NCBI RefSeq assembly: GCF_004022465.1
Contig: NZ_SAVA01000009.1
Span: 1 to 64,000, forward strand
Length of the DNA stretch: 64,000 bases
Direction: 5' to 3'
Origin: Rhodobacter huangdaonensis
Lineage (GTDB): Bacteria; Pseudomonadota; Alphaproteobacteria; Rhodobacterales; Rhodobacteraceae
The notes below the pieces were generated by a model. The model was not told where the DNA came from, ran no database searches, and worked only from the letters and a program-made list of their open reading frames with translations. Shown piece after piece: positions 14,947 through 23,145 of the stretch. Numbering within the stretch: position 1 is the stretch's first letter; each line of letters starts with the position of its first letter. The translations under genes and the position numbers were made by a program.

Positions 14947-15758
14947 GCGTCCCTCCATCGCGCGGCGCGGGCGGCCAAGGGCGCGATCAGCAGCGCCTCG
15001 AGCGCCAGCATGACCGCGACGAAGGCCAGCGCATTCGCCAGAACGCCCGTGATATCAAACATCTGGAAGTCGAGATGAAGGCGGAAGCCGATGCCGTCCG
15101 AACGCCCCAGAAACTCGACCACCAGCACGATCTTCCAGATCAGCGCCAGCCCCGCGCGCGCCGCCGACACAAGATGCGGCGCAAGCTGTGGCAGCACGAT
15201 GTGGTGCAGCCGCGCGAGTGGCCCCATCCGGTAGACCTGCGCCATCGCGGCAAGGTCGGGGGCGAGCACCCGCACCCCCTCGCGCAGCATCAGCGTCACA
15301 AGCGGCACCTTGTTCAGCGCCACGGCGGCGATCGCGGCGCTCTCGTTCAGCCCGATCCAGAGGTAGCACAGCACGATGGTGACCAGCGCCGGGATGGTGT
15401 TGAACACGGTCAGCCAGGGGTCGAGCCAGCGGTCGAGCCGCGGCATCAGGCCAAGGGCGATCCCCGCCGCCGTGCCCGTGGCCATGGCGATGGCAAAGCT
15501 CAGCCCGACACGGCGCAACGTGGCGGCAAGGTCAGGCAGGATCGCGCCCGAGACGATGCCCTGCCAGAGCGCCGGCAGCACCTGTTGCGGCCCGGGGGCG
15601 CGCAGCGGATCGGCGAGAAGCGCCGACAGCCCCGCCCAGAGCAGCACCAGCACGGCGAGCGAGGCCAGCGCACGGAACATGCCGCGCAGCGAGGGCGGTT
15701 TCGGCGCCGCCCCCTTGCGCGCCGTCTGTCCAAGCCCCGTGCGTGCCACGCTGCTCAT
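14943..15758 (-). CDS. NitT/TauT-type ABC transporter permease
   Basis: This is a 271-residue inner-membrane subunit with an N-terminal cytoplasmic tail and about six transmembrane helices. The binding-protein-dependent transport EAA-like loop lies around MAQVYRMGPLARLHHIVLPQ. It resembles SsuC/TauC permeases. Its start lies four bases after the binding-protein stop and its stop overlaps the ATPase start. With its neighbours it makes a complete importer located inside the methanol/lanthanide locus. Possible cargo includes an organic cofactor or metal chelate; the sequence does not decide. Confidence 0.84.
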   Translation of the reverse strand: MSSVARTGLGQTARKGAAPKPPSLRGMFRALASLAVLVLLWAGLSALLADPLRAPGPQQVLPALWQGIVSGAILPDLAATLRRVGLSFAIAMATGTAAGIALGLMPRLDRWLDPWLTVFNTIPALVTIVLCYLWIGLNESAAIAAVALNKVPLVTLMLREGVRVLAPDLAAMAQVYRMGPLARLHHIVLPQLAPHLVSAARAGLALIWKIVLVVEFLGRSDGIGFRLHLDFQMFDITGVLANALAFVAVMLALEALLIAPLAARAARWRDA

Positions 15759-15762
15759 CGGT

Positions 15763-16734
15763 TCAGTCCGGCAGGAACACGCCGGGCGGCAGCGCCGTCG
15801 CCGGGCCCACGAGGTCGGCCCCGCCCAGCACCGCCATCAGCGCGAACATCTTCGCCGCCGCCGCCTCGTCGACCGGGCCCGGTGCCGGGATGCCGGCGCG
15901 ATAGCCCGCGACCAGCGCCGCATATTGCGCCTCGTCCTGCGCCTTCATCAGCGGCCGCAGCCGGTCGAAGGCGGCGTCATCATTGGCCAGCCGGTCCTTC
16001 GCCGCGCGCGAGGCCTGCGCCAGCGCCGCCACCAGTGCGGGCTTTTCCTCGACCAGCTTGCCCGAGAGGACATAGCCCAGCAGCGGCGTTTCGGGATCGA
16101 GGCCAAGCGCCTGCGCCGCCTCGGACACCGAGATCAGCTGCCGCATCCCCGCGGCCTGCATCTTCGCGTTGAAATGCCAGAAGTTGATCGCCGCATCGAC
16201 CTCGCCCGACAGCCCCGCCTGCAGGATCAAGGGCGGCGCGCCGAAGACCTGCTCGGTCTCCTTCGCCAGGTCGAAGCCGCCCGCCTGCAGCGCCCAGGCC
16301 CGCAGCACAAGCCAGCTCTTGTCGAGCGGCCCGCCCGCAATGCCGATCTTTTTCCCTTTCAGATCGGTGACTTCCCGGACGGAGCTGTCGTTGCGCACGA
16401 ACATGCCGCCGACGGCCTTCGAATAGGGCAGGAAGCGGTAATCCTGTCCCGTCGCCCGCATCCGCGCGACCCAGAACCAGTCGGTCACGATCGCGTCGGC
16501 CGCGCCGCCCTGCAGCGCCACCTGCGCCGCGGGGTTGCCCGCGACCGGCATCACCGCAAGCGTGAACCCCGCCGCCCGGTCCAGCCCGTAATGGCGGATG
16601 GTGTCGAGTTCCCAGCTGACCGTGCCGCCCTCGAGTGCGGCCACCGTCAGCACCGGCAGATCCTGTGCCTGAGCGGCGCCCAGGCCAAGGCCGAGCGCCA
16701 GCGCCGCAAAGACGCGGCCGATCCGATGAAACAT
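15763..16734 (-). CDS. NitT/TauT-type ABC transporter substrate-binding protein
   Basis: This is a 323-residue periplasmic protein with a signal peptide (about 1-23, ending AQA) and a type II binding-protein fold. It shows the family pattern VALQGGAADAIVTDWFWVARMR and DLKGKKIGIAGGPLDKSWLVL, as in SsuA/NMT1-like proteins. It is the first gene of a leftward operon and is divergent from the PedF-like cytochrome. GGGGAGGA precedes ATG 16734. The shared 205-bp promoter region carries a copy of the locus motif, so this transporter is probably co-regulated with xoxF. Ligand unknown. Confidence 0.84.
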   Translation of the reverse strand: MFHRIGRVFAALALGLGLGAAQAQDLPVLTVAALEGGTVSWELDTIRHYGLDRAAGFTLAVMPVAGNPAAQVALQGGAADAIVTDWFWVARMRATGQDYRFLPYSKAVGGMFVRNDSSVREVTDLKGKKIGIAGGPLDKSWLVLRAWALQAGGFDLAKETEQVFGAPPLILQAGLSGEVDAAINFWHFNAKMQAAGMRQLISVSEAAQALGLDPETPLLGYVLSGKLVEEKPALVAALAQASRAAKDRLANDDAAFDRLRPLMKAQDEAQYAALVAGYRAGIPAPGPVDEAAAAKMFALMAVLGGADLVGPATALPPGVFLPD

Positions 16735-16810
16735 TCCGTCCTCCCCGCCCGCGCAAGGGTGCGGGCCCTCCGCCATCCACCCTAGGGGGCAGGCCGTGCG
16801 GGGCCTATTA

Positions 16811-16818
16811 GACCAATG
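16811..16818 (-). promoter_or_regulatory. Locus motif copy C (CATTGGTC on the minus strand) in a divergent promoter
   Basis: GACCAATG on the plus strand lies 77 bp upstream of the binding-protein gene and 122 bp upstream of the cytochrome gene. On the minus strand the copy sits in a direct repeat, TTGGCCATTGGTC, of TTGGYC units seven bases apart. Confidence 0.5.
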
Positions 16819-16939
16819 GCCAATACGCCGCCCCCCGCGGATCAGGCAGAGTCGCCGCAGATCCCGACGAAGGTCGAATGGCCGTGATGCCGCAACGCAG
16901 CTTATGTCGGGAAACACGAGGATCGAGAGGGAGGGAGAC

Positions 16940-17629
16940 ATGCTCGATGTCCGCACCCGCCGCCTGCTGGCGGCACTGACCATGGCCGGGCTGATCGCCC
17001 CCGCGCAGCTTTGGGCGCATGGCGACGTGGCACCGCAGCCGGTGAACACCGATGCCCTGCCCGATGTGGGCGAAGACTGGCTGACCGAAAACCCCTATCG
17101 CGCCGAGACGGCGGGCGAAGAGGTCTGGGCCAAGGCCGTACAGATCGGCGATTCCGGCTTCAACCAGAACTGTGCGCGCTGCCACGGTCTGGGCGCCGTG
17201 TCGGGCGGTCTGGCCCCCGACCTGCGCTATCTCGAGGCGAACGAGAGCGGCGACGAATGGTTCGTCGAACGCTTCCAGCACGGCTTCACCCAGAACGGCA
17301 CCACCAAGATGCCGGCCTTCGGCGAGGTTCTGGGGCAGAAGGCCGGCTGGGCGATCCGCACCTATATCGAGACCCGGCCCGAGGACGGCGCGCTGGATGC
17401 CCATTCGGCGCGGCTCCATGCGATCCGCGACGAGCTGATGAAGGGCGAAGGCGACGAGGCGGCGATCAAGGCCGAGCTGAGCGAGATCGGGGCGCAGGTC
17501 GCCACCGCCTCGGGCGCGCCGGTGGCCGACAGCGCGGTCAGCCGCGCCGCCGCCGCCCTCACCCCGGACCCGGCCAGCTTCAAGCACGCCGCCGAGGTGC
17601 TGACCATCGGCCTCTCCGCGGCGGAGTGA
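16940..17629 (+). CDS. Cytochrome c-550 of the PedF type, likely XoxF electron acceptor
   Basis: This is a 229-residue periplasmic cytochrome with a signal peptide ending near LWA (about 26), followed by HGDVAPQPV, the conserved N terminus of PedF-type cytochromes. One haem site, CARCH at 78-82 in NQNCARCHGLGAVSGG, and the likely axial methionine M124 (TKMPAF) are present. A C-terminal helical extension (about 145-229) follows. PedF-type proteins serve PQQ alcohol dehydrogenases, so it probably takes electrons from XoxF. GAGGGAGA precedes ATG 16940. It is followed after 3 bp by xoxJ, the usual XoxF partner, in the same operon. Confidence 0.88.
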   Translation: MLDVRTRRLLAALTMAGLIAPAQLWAHGDVAPQPVNTDALPDVGEDWLTENPYRAETAGEEVWAKAVQIGDSGFNQNCARCHGLGAVSGGLAPDLRYLEANESGDEWFVERFQHGFTQNGTTKMPAFGEVLGQKAGWAIRTYIETRPEDGALDAHSARLHAIRDELMKGEGDEAAIKAELSEIGAQVATASGAPVADSAVSRAAAALTPDPASFKHAAEVLTIGLSAAE

Positions 17630-17632
17630 GCC

Positions 17633-18541
17633 ATGGCGCGCCTGTCACGGCGGGGGCTGGTTCTTGCGGCGGTGCTGGGCGGGCTGGGTCTTGTGCCCGG
17701 CCTTGCCCATGCCGCCTGCAAGGGCGTCGCCCCGGACCAGAAGCTGCAAAATACCTTTGCCCAGGACATCGGCCGTTCGCTCGACCAGATCCGCGCGGAC
17801 GGCTGGATGGAATTCGCGCTCTATGACGATTTCCGCCCCTGGTCCTGGTCGGAGGATGGCACGCCGCGCGGCATCGACGTCGACCTTGCCAATCTGATCG
17901 CCGCCGATCTCGGGGTGACGGCGCGCATCCGTCTGGTGACGTCGAGCGAGACGCTGGACGCCGACCTGCTGAATTACGTCTACAAGGGGGCGACGGTGGG
18001 CGGCCGGGTCTCTGACGTCATGCTGCACGTGCCCTATGACGTTGATTACGCGTGCCGTTTCGATCAGGTGGTGTTCACCGGACAATATGCGGTCGAGCGG
18101 CTGGCGATCGCCTATGGCACGGCGGATTACCCCGAGAAGGGCCCGGTGCCGGCGGTGTTCCGCTTCGATCCGGTGGGGGTCGAGAATGACTCGATCTCGG
18201 ATTTCTTCCTGACTTCGGTGGCGCATGGGGCGACGGCCGACAAGGTGCATCGCTACAAGAGCACGGCGGCTGCGATGGCCGGGCTTTCGGCGCATGAGGT
18301 GATGGCGGTGATGGGGCCGCGCGCCGAGCTTGATGCGAGCCTTGCGCCGGGGCTTGCGGTGCATGAGCCGCCGTTGCTGGGGCTCGCGAAGTCGAAATGG
18401 ACGCTCGGCGCGGCGATCTCGCTGCAGCACCGGCCGCTCGCCTATGCGGTTGACGACGCCGTGGCGGCAGGGCTGGAAGACGGCCGGATTGCGGCAATCT
18501 TCGCCGGTTACGGCGTCGATTTTCGGCCGCCGGAGCGTTGA
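17633..18541 (+). CDS. xoxJ: XoxJ, quinoprotein-dehydrogenase-associated periplasmic binding protein
   Basis: This is a 302-residue protein with a signal peptide (twin-arginine-like SRRGLVL start, ending AHA at about residue 27) and a type II periplasmic-binding-protein fold. It matches the family of putative substrate-binding proteins associated with quinoprotein dehydrogenases, which includes MxaJ and XoxJ. XoxJ is thought to help activate or assemble the dehydrogenase, for example with metal or PQQ insertion, rather than feed a transporter. It follows the PedF-like cytochrome by 3 bp. A small hairpin (18543-18559) lies after the stop, before the convergent apbE. Confidence 0.87.
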   Translation: MARLSRRGLVLAAVLGGLGLVPGLAHAACKGVAPDQKLQNTFAQDIGRSLDQIRADGWMEFALYDDFRPWSWSEDGTPRGIDVDLANLIAADLGVTARIRLVTSSETLDADLLNYVYKGATVGGRVSDVMLHVPYDVDYACRFDQVVFTGQYAVERLAIAYGTADYPEKGPVPAVFRFDPVGVENDSISDFFLTSVAHGATADKVHRYKSTAAAMAGLSAHEVMAVMGPRAELDASLAPGLAVHEPPLLGLAKSKWTLGAAISLQHRPLAYAVDDAVAAGLEDGRIAAIFAGYGVDFRPPER

Positions 18542-18542
18542 A

Positions 18543-18559
18543 GCGGGGTTGAGCCCCGC
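18543..18559. terminator. Short hairpin between xoxJ and apbE (convergent)
   Basis: GCGGGG (18543-18548) pairs with CCCCGC (18554-18559) over a 5-nt loop in the 28-bp convergent gap. The T-run is poor on both sides, so termination strength is uncertain. Confidence 0.4.
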
Positions 18560-18569
18560 CTGTCAACCC

Positions 18570-19427
18570 TTAGATCACACTCAGGTTTCCATCAAAGTCG
18601 ATCAGTGTCACCGCGCCGAGCCCCAGCTCGGCGCGGGCCTTTTCGATGGCGGGGACGTCCATCAGCACGAAGGCGGTCGAGGCGGCATCGCAGAGCATCG
18701 CACTGTCGCCCTCGACGCTGACGGTGGACCAGCGCGGCGCCTCGCCCCGCGGCCCGAGGATATGGCTGCCGCCCGGCAGCACGAGGGCCGCGGGGCTTGA
18801 GGTCGCCATCGCCCGCGGTGCGCCCGCACCGATCTGGCGGCTGCCCAGAAGCCCCGCCGCGGGGTCCTCGATACCCAGCCGATAGGGCCCGCCGATCGCG
18901 GCATATTCACCCATGTCGATCAGGCAGGCGCGCAGACCGGCCGCCGCCAGCAGCGCGGCGATGCGGTCGGCGGCATAGCCCTGAACGATGCCGTTGAGGG
19001 TCAGCACCTGCCCTGCGCCAAGCCGAATTTCAGACGAAATCTCAATGCGTTCAAGGCCGATGCTTGCACGCTCTGCCGCCCCGCTTTCGCCGCGCGCCAG
19101 CGCCTGCCAGAGCGGCTGCACCGTCGGATCGAAGGCGCCCGCGGTCGCCGCATGAACCCGCGCGGCGCAGCCCAGAACCGCGCGCATCCGTTCCGACCCC
19201 GGCCCGCGGCCGGTGGCGTTGAGCCGTGTAAGCTCGCTCTCGCGGTAAAGCGAGAAGGTAGCCTCGATCGCTGCAATCTCGGCCAGAACGGCGGCCATCG
19301 GCGCCTCGCCCGCAAGCTTCAGCGAGACATCGGCGCCGAAGGCCTGCCCGCGCCAGTCGCTCGCCGCAGCGGGCCGGCCGGTCAGCGCCGCCCCCGCGCA
19401 GATCTGCAAGAACCGCCGTCGCTTCAT
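18570..19427 (-). CDS. apbE: FAD:protein FMN transferase (ApbE / NosX type)
   Basis: This 285-residue exported enzyme transfers FMN from FAD to a threonine or serine of a periplasmic flavoprotein domain. The N terminus MKRRRFLQICAGAAL is a Tat-like signal. The core motif LNGIVQGYAADRI stands where many ApbE proteins have GGIAKGYAVD; the Gln form is seen in NosX-like members. The C-terminal metal-binding segment CDAASTAFVLM is intact. Its ATG overlaps the stop of the NosR-like gene, which carries a matching flavinylation motif, so that protein is the probable substrate. Confidence 0.88.
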   Translation of the reverse strand: MKRRRFLQICAGAALTGRPAAASDWRGQAFGADVSLKLAGEAPMAAVLAEIAAIEATFSLYRESELTRLNATGRGPGSERMRAVLGCAARVHAATAGAFDPTVQPLWQALARGESGAAERASIGLERIEISSEIRLGAGQVLTLNGIVQGYAADRIAALLAAAGLRACLIDMGEYAAIGGPYRLGIEDPAAGLLGSRQIGAGAPRAMATSSPAALVLPGGSHILGPRGEAPRWSTVSVEGDSAMLCDAASTAFVLMDVPAIEKARAELGLGAVTLIDFDGNLSVI

Positions 19428-21472
19428 TTCACCCTCCGCTCGCGCCGCGCGGCCAGGACGAGCGGCACGCAGGTGCCCGGATCGTCATGGATCTTCACGC
19501 AATCAAGGCATTGGAAACACTCGGAATAGCGGATCTCTCCGGTCTTCGCGATGGCGCCGTAGCGACAGCGGACGCGGCACAGCTGACACGGCGTTCCGCA
19601 CTCCGCCCGCCGCGGGATCCAGCGCCGCAGCCGGATAAGTCCGCCCACCCGCATCGCCGCGCCAAGCGGACAGAGCGAGCGGCAGAAGCCCTTGAACCAG
19701 ACCATCGAAACGGCGAGCCAGCCGCCCGCCCAAAGCACATAGGGCCAGGGCCGGTCGAAATGCACGGTGATCGCGGTCTTGAAGGGCTCGACCTCGGCCA
19801 CCGTTTCGGCGTGTTCGGGCGCCGCGATCGCCACGGCGATCAGTGCAATGAGCGCTGCCGGCCCGGTCCAGAGCAGCGCACGCGCCAGGCTTGCCGGTGG
19901 TTCCACCTGAGGAAGGTGCAGCAAACGCCCGAGATGATGGGCGAATTCCTGAAGCGCGCCAAAGGGGCACAGCCAGCCGCAGAAGAAGCCGCGCCCCCAG
20001 AGCAGAAAGCCGAGGATCGCCGCCGCCCAGACCAGCAGGCCGAAGGGATCGTAGAGCAGCACCTCGAGCCCGCCCGTCGTCACACCGCGGATGACCGCAA
20101 GGATGGTCACGACAGAGAGTTGCCCCTGCCCCCAAAAGCCAATGAACCCAATGACAAAGGCAAGGATGCTCAGACGCACCGGGGTGAAGGCGCGCAGCCC
20201 CGCCAATCGCGATTGCGCCAGAAGTGCCGCGATCAGCACGGCGAGGAAGCCGGCCAGCGCCACCAGATCCACCGCCCGGTTGCGCAGCGCCTCGCCGAAG
20301 GGCGACAGCGGTTTCGGCGCCTCGGGCCGCAGGAAGAAGCGCTCGGGCGTGCGCAGTGCCACGGTGAAATGGGTCTCGCCGACCTCGGGTTGGAACTGGC
20401 CGTGCAGCCGCACCGCCTGCAGCGACAGCTGCCATTCCCGCGTCGGGTCGAAGCCCAGACGGCGGTCGAGCCGGACGATCATTCTCGTTGCATCGTCAAG
20501 ATGTTGCGGCACATCCTTCGCGAGATCCGGCAAGATGTCGGCATCGCGCAGCGCCAGCGGCAAACCGTCCTGCGTGGCCGAGATCCGGTCGGGCGCGGTA
20601 TTGCGCACGAAATCCTCGGAGACGAGCCCGTGCCGCCCGGCCTCGATCAGCAGGTAAAGCTCGTCATCGGGCGCGCGGGCGGTGAAGCGTTGCACCTCGG
20701 CCAAGGTGCCGGGCGCCAGCACCGCGCGCGCGATCGCCGGCGGGCCAAGGTCGATCGCGTAAAGGTCGATGAACGGCGTGTCGGGGTCGCCGCCCGTGCC
20801 ATCACCGGCCCAGCGGGTGCCGGCGAAAGCCACGTCGAGCTGCCCTTCGCTCACCACAAGACGGGTCACAAGGCCCTGATCCAGAAGATCTTTCCAGTCA
20901 AGCTCCTGGTTCTGCGCGGGGTCCGGCCGCGGTGGCGGCCCGGCCGAGATGCCCTGCATCTTCTCGCGCGCGACGGCGAGCGTGGCGGCGAGGATCGATT
21001 CATGTGCGATCCGCACCGAGGCCGTCGCCTTCGTCACCCCGTCGAGATAGACGTTGTCCGAAGCCGCACCGCCCGAGCCGTAGGGGGTGCCCACCACCAG
21101 CGGCTCGCTGATCGCATGGCCGCGATATTGCTCGAGAAAGGCGCGGAACGGCGCCTCGCCCAGCCCGGAGACGAAGATCGGCTCGTTTTGCGAGACCAGC
21201 CGCACGTCGATGAACCGGCCCTCGCGATCGAGCATCACCAGCATGTCGATGGGCTGGCCGGAAAACCCCGGAAGCGGCGCCAGCGGCCCGGTTTCAAAGA
21301 CATATCCGGCCTCGCCGCCGCCCGAGTTCAGCAGCGTCCAGACGCCCTTGTCATTGACCGGCGCACCAAGCGCATAGGGGGCGACGATCATCGGCTCGAG
21401 CGCCGCGCGCGTCAGCGGCGCCGCAAGCAGCGGTGTGGCGAGCAAGAACCATATGAAAAACGCGCGGATCAT
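19424..21472 (-). CDS. NosR/NirI-family membrane flavo-iron-sulfur protein
   Basis: This is a 682-residue electron-transfer protein with an N-terminal signal/membrane segment and a periplasmic FMN-binding domain whose acceptor motif DGVTKAT ends at T150. A second periplasmic region follows, then about five or six transmembrane helices with two CxxxCP motifs (CGWLCPFGA, CRSLCPLGA), and a cytoplasmic ferredoxin-like tail with clusters CGTPCQLCRVRC and CFQCLDC. NosR and NirI use this layout for nitrous-oxide and nitrite reductase systems. No nos, nir or other reductase gene is in this window. The locus motif 38 bp upstream and the adjacent apbE suggest a redox role with the methanol/lanthanide locus. 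The exact partner is unknown. Confidence 0.83.
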   Translation of the reverse strand: MIRAFFIWFLLATPLLAAPLTRAALEPMIVAPYALGAPVNDKGVWTLLNSGGGEAGYVFETGPLAPLPGFSGQPIDMLVMLDREGRFIDVRLVSQNEPIFVSGLGEAPFRAFLEQYRGHAISEPLVVGTPYGSGGAASDNVYLDGVTKATASVRIAHESILAATLAVAREKMQGISAGPPPRPDPAQNQELDWKDLLDQGLVTRLVVSEGQLDVAFAGTRWAGDGTGGDPDTPFIDLYAIDLGPPAIARAVLAPGTLAEVQRFTARAPDDELYLLIEAGRHGLVSEDFVRNTAPDRISATQDGLPLALRDADILPDLAKDVPQHLDDATRMIVRLDRRLGFDPTREWQLSLQAVRLHGQFQPEVGETHFTVALRTPERFFLRPEAPKPLSPFGEALRNRAVDLVALAGFLAVLIAALLAQSRLAGLRAFTPVRLSILAFVIGFIGFWGQGQLSVVTILAVIRGVTTGGLEVLLYDPFGLLVWAAAILGFLLWGRGFFCGWLCPFGALQEFAHHLGRLLHLPQVEPPASLARALLWTGPAALIALIAVAIAAPEHAETVAEVEPFKTAITVHFDRPWPYVLWAGGWLAVSMVWFKGFCRSLCPLGAAMRVGGLIRLRRWIPRRAECGTPCQLCRVRCRYGAIAKTGEIRYSECFQCLDCVKIHDDPGTCVPLVLAARRERRVK

Positions 21473-21509
21473 GGCGTGAGCCTATCCGCGCGTCGGGTTT
21501 TGCCTATTC

Positions 21510-21517
21510 GACCTAAG
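21510..21517 (-). promoter_or_regulatory. Locus motif copy D (CTTAGGTC on the minus strand) upstream of the NosR-like gene
   Basis: On the minus strand CTTAGGTCGAATAGGC lies 38 bp before the NosR-like start, inside the 47-bp gap after pgm. It differs from CTTTGGTC at one base and is the weakest of the six copies. Confidence 0.35.
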
Positions 21518-21519
21518 TC

Positions 21520-23145
21520 TCAGGAGATGACGCTCGGCCCCGGCCGGCCGGTGCGGGCCTTGATGCCGACGATCTCCTCGGTTGCGGCGATGATCGGGGC
21601 AAGCGCCGCCTGCGGGTCCTCGCTCAGGCCCTCGGGGCCCGCGACATAGCGCTCGAGATAGACGCGCAGCGTCGCCCCCTCGGTGCCGGTGCCCGACAGC
21701 CGCAGCACCACGCGCGAGCCGCCCTCGAAGAGGATGCGGAAGCCCTGATGCGCCGAGACCGAGCCGTCGACCGGGTCGGTGTAGCAGAATTCATCTGCAC
21801 TTTCGACTACAAGCCCTTGCGAAGACAAGCCTTTCAGGTTGTCGAGACGGGTGCGCAGCGCGTCGAGCATGGCAGTTGCCACCTCGGTCGGCAGGGCCTC
21901 GTAATCGTGGCGGGAATAGTAGTTCCGGCCATAACGGGCGAAATGCCCGGCCATGATCTCGGCCACCGACTGGCCGCGCACGGCGATGATGTTGAGCCAC
22001 ATCAGGATCGCCCAGAGCCCGTCCTTCTCGCGCACATGGTCGGAGCCGGCGCCAAAGCTTTCCTCGCCGCACAGGCTGACCCGGCCGGCATCCATCAGAT
22101 TGCCGAAGAACTTCCAGCCCGTCGGCGTCTCGTAGCAGTCGAGGCCGAGCGCCGCGGCCACCCGGTCGACCGCGGTCGAGGTCGGCATCGAGCGCGCCAC
22201 CCCCTTCAGCCCGCCGGCATAGCCCGGCACCAGCGTCGCATTCGCCGCGATCACCGCCAGACTGTCCGAGGGCGAGACATAGATGCCGCGGCCGAGGATC
22301 ATGTTGCGGTCGCCGTCGCCGTCCGAGGCCGCGCCGAAATCGGGCGCCTCGGCGCCCATCAGCTCGGCCATCAGCTCATGCGCCCAGGTCGGGTTCGGAT
22401 CGGGGTGCATGCCACCGAAGTCGGGCAGCGGCGTGCCATGCACCACCGTGCCCGGCGCAGCGCCCAGCCGGTGCTCGAAGATCTCTTTCGCATAGGGGCC
22501 GGTGATCGCGCACATCGAATCCATGCGCATCGTGAAGCCGTCATGAAAAAGACCACGCAGAGCCTTGAAATCAAAGAGCGTTTCCATGAGGTCCGCATAG
22601 GCCGTGACGGGATCGACGACCTCGACGACCATGGCGCCCATGATCCGCTCTGCGGGCACCGACAGGTCGGCATCGGCGACGTCGAGCTTGCGGTATTCGC
22701 TGATCGTCCTGGTGCGGGCAAAGATCGCGTCGGTCACCGCCTCGGGCGCCGGGCCGCCGTTCGCGCTGTTGTATTTCACCCCGAAATCCGCGTTCGGGCC
22801 GCCGGGGTTGTGGCTGGCCGAGAGGATCAGCCCGCCATCCGCCTTGCGCGCGCGGATCATGTTCGAGGCGGCGGGCGTGGAGAGCCAGGCACCCTGCCCG
22901 ACGATCACCCGCGCGGCGCCGTTCGCGGCCGCCATCTTCAGGATGGTCTGCGCCGCCGCGGCGCCGAAATAGCGGCCGTCGCCGCCAAGCACCAGCGTCT
23001 TGCCCTCCACGCCGCCGATCGCGTCGAAGGTCGACTGCACGAAATTCTCGAGGAAATTCGGCTGCATGAAGACCGGGGTCTTCTTGCGCAGGCCCGAGGT
23101 GCCGGGCTTTTGCCCCTCGAAGGGCGTGGTGGGATGGATCGTCAT
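21520..23145 (-). CDS. pgm: Phosphoglucomutase (alpha-D-glucose 1,6-bisphosphate dependent)
   Basis: This 541-residue cytoplasmic enzyme interconverts glucose-1-phosphate and glucose-6-phosphate. The active-site phosphoserine loop is seen as LSASHNPGGPNADFGVKYN, the metal loop as ASDGDGDRNM, the sugar loop as CGEESFGAGSDH, and the phosphate-binding C-terminal region as LSGTGTEGATLRVY. The length fits the eukaryote-like Pgm family. ATG 23145 overlaps the glgX stop (ATGA), and it is the last gene of the glycogen operon, linking glycogen turnover to central metabolism. Confidence 0.96.
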   Translation of the reverse strand: MTIHPTTPFEGQKPGTSGLRKKTPVFMQPNFLENFVQSTFDAIGGVEGKTLVLGGDGRYFGAAAAQTILKMAAANGAARVIVGQGAWLSTPAASNMIRARKADGGLILSASHNPGGPNADFGVKYNSANGGPAPEAVTDAIFARTRTISEYRKLDVADADLSVPAERIMGAMVVEVVDPVTAYADLMETLFDFKALRGLFHDGFTMRMDSMCAITGPYAKEIFEHRLGAAPGTVVHGTPLPDFGGMHPDPNPTWAHELMAELMGAEAPDFGAASDGDGDRNMILGRGIYVSPSDSLAVIAANATLVPGYAGGLKGVARSMPTSTAVDRVAAALGLDCYETPTGWKFFGNLMDAGRVSLCGEESFGAGSDHVREKDGLWAILMWLNIIAVRGQSVAEIMAGHFARYGRNYYSRHDYEALPTEVATAMLDALRTRLDNLKGLSSQGLVVESADEFCYTDPVDGSVSAHQGFRILFEGGSRVVLRLSGTGTEGATLRVYLERYVAGPEGLSEDPQAALAPIIAATEEIVGIKARTGRPGPSVIS

